Part shown: in pieces, positions 35,201 to 43,414 of the stretch
Layout of the letters: each line of letters opens with the position of its first letter
How positions within the stretch are numbered: the stretch's first letter is position 1
Assembly (NCBI GenBank): GCA_949987705.1
Contig: OX465281.1
Coordinates: forward strand, 168,158,516 to 168,222,515
Reading direction: 5' to 3'
Origin: Thereva unica
Taxonomy: Eukaryota > Arthropoda > Insecta > Diptera > Therevidae
Length of the DNA: 64,000 nucleotides
The notes under the pieces: generated by a model
Databases searched by the model: none
Told to the model about the DNA's origin: nothing
The model's input: the letters and a program-made list of their open reading frames with translations, nothing else
Program-made: the position numbers and the translations under genes

Positions 35201-36041
35201 ATACAAGCTAGAGATTTGATATTGATACCTAGCACTTAGTATGAATTTAATTCCAAGTATCATTAGTAGCTCATCCGAAATGTAATCTATCCTGAATTTG
35301 TAACCTAAATTGGAAAAAAAAAATATAAAATAAAAAAGGGAAACACTCCCGTTAAGTTTGTATAGATCTTAGCATTAAGCTCTCTTTTAGTTATAAGGAA
35401 CTAGGCCATGAGATTATATGTATCCTATCTGTTCTATATTATTAAAAAGAAAAAAGTGAATCAGGAAAAATTACGTGTACTTACTTCGACTATCCGACTC
35501 CCCCAAGCATTTTGATTACTTTCTTTATTAGCATTTAGGATTGACAACGATGGACCAGGTAGCGTAAGAGCCACGAAGTAAGGACCCCGGGCTAAGGAAT
35601 GCCCCGAACAAGGTAGGTACCCCAATGTGGGCTGCGACATCTCTCTCTCCGGATGGTTTGAAACAGTGACCACGCATGGCGTAAAGATTCGACGGCTTCC
35701 CTCTCGTTCAGCACCAAACCCCCCCTGTCGCATGACTCAATTGTCTTTATAGCACGCGGAATTTTTTCATTGTCAGCTAACTGTCGGCCAATGGCCATCC
35801 CTGCACCAAGAACCCCCCCCACGGCGAGCTAAGCAGCGCAGCGCTAGGCGTGCTAATTGTCGGTGCAGAGGAGACCTCACTTCCTCGCGATAGATGTTGG
35901 TGGTTTTATTTCCTTCAGCCACATTTGGTCTTATGGACTCAGCTTCCCACTCCGAATTTTTTTTATGCTGTCCTGGTATACTTTCTTCCCGTTGCTCTTC
36001 GTGTCCAGAACACAGTATATGACTCCCTAACGACAGTTACA
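32236..36041 (+). repeat. 5' LTR, 3,806 bp
   Basis: TGTAACGGACGCCC to CGACAGTTACA. Nearly identical to the 3' LTR. The differences that I see are an A-run shorter by 6 (near 33104-33120), C/A in the A-rich tract near 32290, G/A near 32437 and T/C near 33480. It holds ORFs of up to 135 codons on either strand that I do not recognise. The promoter, R region and poly(A) site cannot be placed by eye. Confidence 0.95.
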
Positions 36042-36047
36042 TAAAAA

Positions 36048-36060
36048 TGGCGCCCAACGT
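36048..36060 (+). promoter_or_regulatory. Primer binding site for tRNA-Lys(CUU)
   Basis: TGGCGCCCAACGT lies 6 nt after the 5' LTR. It is complementary over 13 nt to the 3' end (ACGTTGGGCG-CCA) of animal tRNA-Lys(CUU). Reverse transcription of the minus strand would start here. Confidence 0.88.
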
Positions 36061-36319
36061 TAGGCTAATGATTCGTTCCTTAGACCTAACTATAAACTCG
36101 GATATGTCTAATTGTCACTAAACGACCACCTTTCTCCTAGTTATTGGCAACATCACCGCCCTCTATAGAAAGTCTTTTCATCCGAGTTAATTCTTCAGTT
36201 CTGTTTTCCACTATATTAGCGAAAATGAATAACGCATTCAAATTGTGTGGCAATGCCAACGAGAGGACCCTGGAGCGGACTTCTTTCAATTTCATTCCCA
36301 TCTTCATGTCCAAGTCACT

Positions 36320-36800
36320 CCGGTTCTAATGGGCGACGGTACTTACCGCGGTGCCTTAGCCCTTGTCATTTCTTCTTTTCTTTTCCACTATCTCTCGTCT
36401 CTCTATATAATTTCACCTTTTATTTCTTTTGCGGTAGTCTCTGAATTCAATTATTCCCTGTCAGGCAGACTCGGAGTCTGGCTAACAGGCGTCCTATCGC
36501 CTGGCACTGCGCGAGTGTGCATTGACCACGGAAATTACACTATTTTCTCCTGCTTCATTATTTAGTATGGTCGGCTGGATCCAAGGTTGTCAGATCTGCC
36601 CCGTCTGGGCTAACAGGCGTTACATCGCCTGGCCTTGCGACAGGTTCGGCACAATGGTAGCCGCCCGACCCCGTCAAAGAACCACACCGTGCCACTTTCC
36701 TGGATTTCAGCAGGCTCTGCCTCAGACCAGTCGTAGTGGAACGACCGAGCGGTTGCCAAATTTCTATCAAACAGAGACTTCTATCACTCATTCTTCCCTC
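36320..36800 (+). repeat. Gypsy leader, copy 1 of a repeat shared with the 3' untranslated region
   Basis: Matches 42270-42820 as a diverged direct repeat. Shared phrases include CTTAGCCCTT, CTCGGAGTCTGGCTA, CTGGCACTGCGCGAGT, TTTAGTATG, CCGTCTGGG and GACCAGTCGT. It holds the hairpins CAGGCG-TCCTAT-CGCCTG (36486-36503) and CAGGCG-TTACAT-CGCCTG (36614-36631). The rest of the leader (36061-36319 and 36801-37530) shows nothing that I recognise. Confidence 0.82.
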
Positions 36801-37530
36801 CCACTTCGATCTCTTATTCATGGTCACTGTCCTTCAACCTGCCTGGGAGACCAGGGTGTCGCAGCATGAGGTCTCTTTTGGAGAGGACGGGGTTATACGT
36901 TTGTCTAGCACCGTCCCCTTCAACGAGCCTCCTACATGGGGTATTTATTGTTTCTGTCGACGCTGGTTCTTATCAGTTGGAATCTGGATGAATCACAACT
37001 GACTGTCAGCAGCGCCGTCAGCCACATCCGCCTGTAAGGGGACGTCTCTTGCTGGGGACCTTACTCCTTAGTTCATAAATTTTTAGTTTTTGTCGTAATT
37101 ATAGACTCATTAGTAATTTGGCTACATTTAAATAGATTGTTCGATTAGGAATTAACCTTAGCACTTTACTCTACACACCTACTTTTGGCATACTATTAGG
37201 TTTAGTGGCAATCGCAATTTAACCAGTTAGACGCTAAATTACCGTGTTTTTATTCAAATATATATATACCTATATAAATATAACTCGTAGGCGCAAGCGC
37301 AATTAGTCCGCTGCCGTTCGTTGTCAGAACTATCATCTTATATAAATTAAACAAACTTTCTCTCTGACCCACACTTAGATACGTATAATTGTTGACTACT
37401 TTAGGGTGGTATTGTTGGATTAGTGATTGTAGGCATTCTGGGGTCTACTCTCCCCAGTGTCTATTATTACTTAGTCGAATTTTTTAAGGCCTAAATCCTT
37501 CTCGGTGAAAGTAATTTAGCCAATTTAGGA

Positions 37531-38730
37531 ATGGCACCAACAAAGCGAAAAGGGGCAAATACTGCTCCACCATCGGATGAAGACGAACCCCAAGGGGAAG
37601 ACCAATCTGCAGCAGGAACCCAACTGGAGGCTGGCACTAGCGAGCAAGGCCGGGATGCCGTTCTCAACGCGATGTCCGAGGAATTAGCCGCCGTGAAACA
37701 CGAACTAGCCAGACTGCAAGACCGTTATGAAAGGTCGACACAACTTCAGCAGACCAGGGCAAGCCTAGAAGGGCCTTCCACGCAGACCCGACGAACTTCT
37801 GCCCCCATTGATTCAGACAATGTCGGAACCTGTCCGCGCACTCTCAGCGTGAGCGGTCGACCTAGCGCACACTACGATCAGTCGGGACCCGCTTTTAGAC
37901 GGAAGTCCCCAGTGTTGAGTTGGAACATCAAATTTTCAGGCCGGCCGGGAGAAACTTCGGCAGAGGAATTCCTCTACCGAATCGAGGCCAAAGCGAGGGA
38001 TGATGAAATAACAAACTTAGAACTAGTTAGAAATGTAGTTGCACTGTTAACGGGACCCGCGGAAGAGTGGTACTGGACGCAATTTCGTCGACAACAACCC
38101 AGCCCCTTATGGACGGACTTCAAGGGGGAGTTGCTCGATCAATTTGGAGGGCGTGACTCAGACTATGAGATTATTAAAGAGCTGCTGGAGACCAAGCAAC
38201 TTGGTCAGCCCTACGATACCTATGCCTCCAAAATGTTGGCACTCTCAAACCGCTTGTCTCGCCCAATGCCCTCCGCGGAGTTGGTACGTATTGTCATGAG
38301 CAACCTTAACGCCACCTTAGGGTCCGCGATAATAGGATCGACCTATGACAATGTGCGTCAACTCCGCGAAGCGTGCATTCGCGTGGAAAGATGGCAAAGG
38401 GCCAAGAAAGAAGAGGGTCGACACACGTATAAGGTGCACGAGCTGGACGACTTCTGCCCGCAGCAACCAGTAGCGAACTACTCGAATCATTCCTATAACA
38501 TCCCTACACCACTCGTTGATGAAATGAATGTTGGCCATTCACCACGCCGCTCGGTCACCTGCGGGAATTGCCGACAAGAGGGTCACACCTTTGTTGATTG
38601 TCCCTCGCCGGAGCGAAAAATTTTCTGCTACCGATGTGGGCGACCGGAAGCCTACATCACAACTTGTCCAACCTGCTCGGGAAACCCGAATCAGGGCGCG
38701 AGACCCCAGGGAGGTCCGCGCCCGAAGTAG
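37531..38730 (+). CDS. Gypsy Gag
   Basis: 399 aa from the ATG at 37531. The N-terminus is acidic and polar with a short coiled coil (about 50-75). A capsid-like region covers about 125-290 and includes WNIKFSGRPGETSAEEFL and GPAEEWYW. Nucleocapsid knuckle 1, CGNCRQEGHTFVDC, is canonical C-x2-C-x4-H-x4-C. Knuckle 2, CYRCGRPEAYITTC, has Ala where the zinc-binding His should be, so it may not bind zinc normally. The protein would assemble the particle and package RNA. Its end overlaps pol, which lies in the -1 frame. Intact frame. Confidence 0.93.
   Translation: MAPTKRKGANTAPPSDEDEPQGEDQSAAGTQLEAGTSEQGRDAVLNAMSEELAAVKHELARLQDRYERSTQLQQTRASLEGPSTQTRRTSAPIDSDNVGTCPRTLSVSGRPSAHYDQSGPAFRRKSPVLSWNIKFSGRPGETSAEEFLYRIEAKARDDEITNLELVRNVVALLTGPAEEWYWTQFRRQQPSPLWTDFKGELLDQFGGRDSDYEIIKELLETKQLGQPYDTYASKMLALSNRLSRPMPSAELVRIVMSNLNATLGSAIIGSTYDNVRQLREACIRVERWQRAKKEEGRHTYKVHELDDFCPQQPVANYSNHSYNIPTPLVDEMNVGHSPRRSVTCGNCRQEGHTFVDCPSPERKIFCYRCGRPEAYITTCPTCSGNPNQGARPQGGPRPK
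38679..38723 (+). promoter_or_regulatory. Programmed -1 ribosomal frameshift signal between gag and pol
   Basis: The heptamer G_GGA_AAC lies at 38679-38685 in the gag reading phase. After an 8-nt spacer (38686-38693) comes an 11-bp stem: GGGCGCG (38694-38700), a bulged A, GACC (38702-38705), a 7-nt loop (38706-38712), GGTC (38713-38716) and CGCGCCC (38717-38723). A -1 slip here moves ribosomes from gag into the pol frame about 43 nt before the gag stop. The same heptamer is used by some retroviruses. Confidence 0.88.
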
Positions 38731-41700
38731 TCCCTGACGATCACATCAACCAACCTGACGTTCATTTTTATTCACCGGCCATGTCTACCAGCTCAATGGA
38801 CAAGTCTGACCTGTCGATAATGGAACCCTTACCGGTTTTCCCTTCTCCACAGGCCAGGACCTCTTTTATGATACGATGGGCAAACTATCACAAGGTTCGG
38901 AATCGGATATTTGGGGAAAGCAACGCAAAAATCCCACGCGTCCGCCAGAAGGCCGTCGAAAAACAACTACTGTCCAAAATAGCCATTTCAACCATATTGA
39001 CTGACGGCGTTGATGAACGACCGTTTACTAATGTCCAAATTCTGGGCGAAAGCATAACCGGGTTGTTGGACAGCGGGGCAAACATTAGCTGCCTGGGAAG
39101 AGGAGCAGAGTCGTTCCTCCAGGATCACCCAGAAGCACAGCTATACCGCCTGCACTCCTATGTCGAAACAGCCAACGGTACCTCTAACCAGATTTTGGGC
39201 TACATCACGGTCCCTGTGACCTATGGGTCCCGAACAAAACCTTTGAACATATATGTAGCCCCTAGTCTAAAGCAACGATTGTATCTCGGAACAGACTTTT
39301 GGAAAGCCTTTAATCTGGCCCCACATATTATTGGCGAAATACAGCTATCCCCAAAACCCGATCCAAACTGCCATCACCTTGCGGAAGCCCAGCAGGCGCG
39401 GTTGAACCAGGCCAAGGCACGGTTCCCGTCATCTGACACCTGTGGCCTTGGCAAGACACACTTGGAACAGCATGTCATCGACACTGGCGAGGCGGTGCCC
39501 GTTAAGCAGAGGCACTACCCGGTCTCTCCTGCCATCCAGACCCTCATGTATGAGGAGGTTGATCGCATGCTGAGTCTAGGTGTGATTGAAGAGAGCAACA
39601 GTCCGTGGAACTCGCCTGTGGTTCTGGTTCGAAAGCCCGGCAAAGTACGGCTTTGCCTGGACTCCCGCAAGGTGAATGCAGTGACGGTGAAGGACGCGTA
39701 CCCGTTGCCCCACATTGATGGTCTATTGGGACGATTACAAGATACTAAATACATCTCCGCCATCGATCTGAAAGATGCTTTTTGGCAGATTCCTCTGGAG
39801 GAAAAATCAAGAGAAAATACCGCTTTCACCGTCCCAGGACGACCGTTGTATCAGTATACAGTGATGCCATTCGGTCTTTGTAATGCTCCACAGCGCATGT
39901 GCCGCCTGATGGACAAAGCGATACCGGGCTCACTGCGGGAAAACGTATTCGTTTATTTGGATGATCTTCTAGTGGTATCCCCTGATTTTGAAACTCACGT
40001 CAGGCTGCTGGAACGAGTCGCTGACTGCCTTCGCCTTGCTGGTTTAACAGTGAATCTGGCCAAAAGCCGGTTCTGTGTAAGGGAGGTGAAGTACCTCGGT
40101 TTTATTATCGGTGACGGGTCACTTAAAACTGACCCCGACAAAGTGGCGGCCATCAGAGATTTCCCAACTCCCAAGTCAACCAAGCAGGTTAGACGATTTC
40201 TGGGCATGACGGGATGGTATAGGCGCTTCATAGGCAACTATGCAAGCATCGCCTCTCCCATCACGGACTGTCTGAAAATCGCCAAATTTGCTTGGACCGA
40301 CGAGGCTCAAAAAGCCTTCATGGAGCTGAAGGAATTGATGATGTCCGCTCCCTTGCTGGTCACCCCTGACTTCACCCGCCCATTCTTCATACAATGCGAT
40401 GCGAGCAAGACGGGGGTGGGAAGCGTCTTATTCCAGAAGTATGGCGAAGACGAACACCCCATTGCATACTTTTCCAAAAAGCTAAACAGCGCACAACGCA
40501 ATTATTCCATCACGGAGTTGGAATGCTACGCCGCGGTGCTGAGCGTTAAAAAGTTTAGAGCATATGTGGAAGGCCACACCTTCACAATCATCACCGACCA
40601 TGCTAGCCTGAAGTGGCTCATGAGCCAGACCGACCTAAGCGGCCGATTGGCTCGCTGGAGTTTAAAACTTCAGGGCTTCCAATTTTCGATAGAGCACCGC
40701 AAGGGTAGCCAGAACGTGGTGCCGGACGCGTTGTCACGCGTCAACTGTGTGGACGATCTGTCCTTCAGTCGTGACGTGGACCTTACATCTCCCGCCTTTG
40801 ATCTGAGGACTACCAGCGGCTCGCTGACCAAATCAACGAGAAGGCTGGCCAGTTACCCGATCTCCAGGTGTCAGACGGGTACGTGTTCCACCGTTCGTCC
40901 CCGCGCACTGGCGACCCTATCGCGGACGACCTGTCCTGGAAGTTGTGGATCCCTGGGGAACTCACTGCTCCCTTGGTCGAATCCGCTCATGCGCCACCCC
41001 AGGCTTCCCATGGCGGTATCGGTAAAACGTTACATCGGCTCCGAGAGAAATATTACTGGCCAGGCATGGCTAGTCATGTTCGTAGATATGTCACGCAGTG
41101 TGATGTTTGTAAGGAATCAAAGGCTCCGAACACCTCCTTACGGCCGCCGATGGGCAAAGCCATGGAAGTGCACCGACCCTTCCAATTCCTATACGTTGAT
41201 TATTTGGGCCCTTACCCCAGATCCAAGAATGGATACACCGCCGTGCTAGTCGTGTTAGATGCTTTCAGCAAATATCGTTTCATTCATCCGGTTACCTCAG
41301 AAACTTCACAGGCAGCCACCGATTTTCTAGAACGCCGTATTTTTCACGCGTTCGGAGTGCCAGAAGTGATATTTACTGATAACGGTCGACACTTCACTTC
41401 GAAAGAATTTGAGAAGCTGATGGCTGACTATGGGGTGAAACACCTAAGAACAGCAATATATTCCCCACACCCAAACGCCTCCGAGCGTGTCAACCGATCC
41501 ATATTGGCTGCAATTAGAGCCTATCTGTCCGATGACCACCGTGAGTGGGCCAAACGTCTATCGGCCATAGAATGTGCGCTCCGCAGCTCCTACCATGAAG
41601 CGATAGGAATGTCCCCGTACCAAGTCCTATTCGGTTACCCAATGATCCTTCATGGATCCGCATATCCGATACTGAAGAAACTAGGGGCCTTACGGGATGG

Positions 41701-42013
41701 GGATAACGACGTACTCCCCTCCGACCGGCAGCAATTCTTGCGGGATCAGGTTGAACAAAAGCTGGCGGAAGCATATACGCGGCACCAAAAGTCCTATGAT
41801 CTGCGATGCCGATCAGTAAGCTTTGACCCCGGGCAGATAGTGTTCAGGAGAAACTTTACAGTTAGCAACAAGGCTGAATGCTTTAACGCGAAATTGGCAG
41901 CAAAATTTTTGAAAGCACGCGTTAGAAGAAAGGTTGGTTATAGTCGCTATGAGTTGGAAGATTTGAAAGGACGGTCTCTGGGCATATATCACGGCAAGGA
42001 CATCCGCCGATAA
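38683..42013 (+). pseudogene. Gypsy Pol (protease, RT, RNase H, integrase) with one frameshift
   Basis: The first frame, entered by the -1 shift, is open to 41249. It has the protease LLDSGANISCLG and the RT with KVRLCLDSRKVN, SAIDLKDAFWQI and the catalytic FVYLDDLLVV. RNase H follows with FIQCDASKTGVGSVLF, ELECYAAV and DALSRV. Near 40802-40805 one base appears to be missing. The integrase continues in another frame to the stop at 42011-42013 with the HHCC finger (SHGGIGKTLHRLR, CDVCKESK) and DDE residues in LYVDYLGPYP, IFTDNGRHF and NASERVNRS. No chromodomain follows. The deletion would cut integrase off; all catalytic residues are otherwise present. No slippery site was seen there, so this is mutation and not recoding. 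Confidence 0.93.
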
Positions 42014-42269
42014 TAGCCCCGTCATCGAAGCAAGTCTACACCCGAGTAGCCCTAATAAGGCATCTCGCCGGCTTAACCGGTTAATAATAGGGTACCCGCC
42101 GAGGTCCGCTTAGGTAGCTTCCCTAGCGGATGGTACACCGCATTGTCACACTTGGTCGTCTGGGACCAAGCTTCCATGTAAAAATTTATCTTGGATCTGC
42201 CAGACCAGTTCCCTTCGAGGCACGGCCGTCTCGTTTGTTTTTTTCTCACTCTGAGCTCGAGTAGACTTT

Positions 42270-42820
42270 AGCGGACGAAGGTGCTTGCTGCGGTACCTTA
42301 GCCCTTATATATCTATCTTTATTCACTAGTATCTTTCCTCCCCTTTAAAGTTTCACTCCATAGGAATTTCTGGCAGCAGCCCCTGCATTTAATTAGTTCC
42401 CGTCGGGCCGGCTCGGAGTCTGGCTATCAGGCGTTATAATGCCTGGCACTGCGCGAGTTGGTCTTGACCATGGATCCTCCAGTTTTTTCTGTAGTCTTTT
42501 TAGTATGATCGGACGCACACCTGGTACCGGGTCCATACCGTCTGGGTTAACAGGCGTAATACCGCCTGACCTTGCGACAGGCCCGATGCCAAGGTTAACT
42601 GGTAGTGTGTTTTCGGTGGGGTTTGGCTGCAAGTGGCTGATGTCCACTTGGCCAGGCCGTTGGTTGCCTGGTGGCGTCTGTGTTGTCCTTCAAGTGCTAT
42701 CCGACCCCGATTTGATAGCTCTCTGACGTCTCGCCTTCCTGGAGCGGTTGCTGACCAGTCGTGGAGGGGCGACAGAGCGGCTTCCATCCACTAACAGGGG
42801 TTCTCATTTCTATCTCCTTC
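42270..42820 (+). repeat. Gypsy leader repeat, copy 2
   Basis: Diverged direct repeat of 36320-36800. It carries the hairpins CAGGCG-TTATAA-TGCCTG (42428-42445, one G-T pair) and CAGGCG-TAATAC-CGCCTG (42551-42568). Stems are kept while loops differ, which argues for selection on structure. Confidence 0.82.
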
Positions 42821-42865
42821 TCAATCTTTTCTCGATCCTCTTTCACGTTCATCTTGTCTTTTCAA

Positions 42866-42928
42866 GCTCAGTAGAGTGTCACTTAAGCTCAGAGTCATGG
42901 GACGAACCACACGTTTTGTAGGCCACAA
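42866..42928 (+). other. Second, degenerate tRNA-Lys-like copy
   Basis: AAGCTCAGTAGAGTGTCAC, then CTTAAGCTCAGAGTC and GGGACGAACCACACG align with the copy at 42992. They share the odd GGGACGA(A/G)CCACACG tail and the following GGCC...TTCATATTCT. The two are a tandem duplication of about 135 bp, not two independent captures. Confidence 0.7.
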
Positions 42929-42991
42929 ATTGCTTCATATTCTTTTTCGTGCATATTTATATTCCCATTTTTTTTACATATTTATTCTTTT

Positions 42992-43060
42992 GCCCGGCTA
43001 GCTCAGTCGGTAGAGCATGAGACTCTTAATCTCAGGGTCGCGGGACGAGCCACACGATTG
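42992..43060 (+). other. tRNA-Lys(CUU)-derived sequence inside the retrotransposon
   Basis: GCCCGGCTAGCTCAGTCGG, then GTAGAGCATGAGACTCTTAA and TCTCAGGGTCG match the acceptor 5' strand, D arm and anticodon arm of animal tRNA-Lys(CUU), with CTT in the loop. The T arm is damaged: CGGGACGAGCCACACG where a GGTTCGAGCC B box should be. It is therefore not a functional tRNA gene. It is the same tRNA that the PBS of this element uses. Confidence 0.88.
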
Positions 43061-43414
43061 GTTGGCCAAAACCTATTTCATATTCTCTTTCCGTCTATAG
43101 TTACATTACCTTTTTATACCTAATTTTTTCCCAAAAATTCTTGTAACACCTGGTTTTAGACATATTAAATCAGTTTTTTTTCTCCAATAGTGATCTACGA
43201 TATAAACCTTTATATTAGATTAATTAATTTTGTGCGAGCATAGGATCCATATACACATTTTTGTTTGTCTTATACCAATTCAGCTAATGCTTTAGTGTTA
43301 CTACATAGCCTCACCCTTTTAATGATAAGCATTAAACGGCCGGACCAATACTCGAGGCCTCCGTTTGTCCTTTTCGCACCCCCTCTCCCCTGACGACTTC
43401 AAGGTGGCGCGTGT

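Larger units (their letters stand above)
42014..43414 (+). other. Gypsy 3' untranslated region
   Basis: 1.4 kb between pol and the 3' LTR. It holds leader repeat copy 2 (42270-42820), two tRNA-Lys-like segments and AT-rich DNA. The expected polypurine tract just before the LTR is not clear: the last bases are AAGGTGGCGCGTGT, only partly purine. Confidence 0.85.

Noticed and set aside
35592..35822. Minus ORFs near the LTR ends (35461-35733, 35592-35822 and twins) as an accessory gene
   Set aside because: Short, overlapping in two frames and without homology that I can name. Equal copies in both LTRs add no independent support.
40800..40806. A second programmed frameshift in pol
   Set aside because: No slippery heptamer or stem nearby, and recoding between RNase H and integrase is not usual; a one-base deletion is simpler.
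42992..43064. A functional tRNA-Lys gene
   Set aside because: The T arm and B box are damaged and the 3' acceptor strand does not pair, so it is kept only as a tRNA-derived segment.
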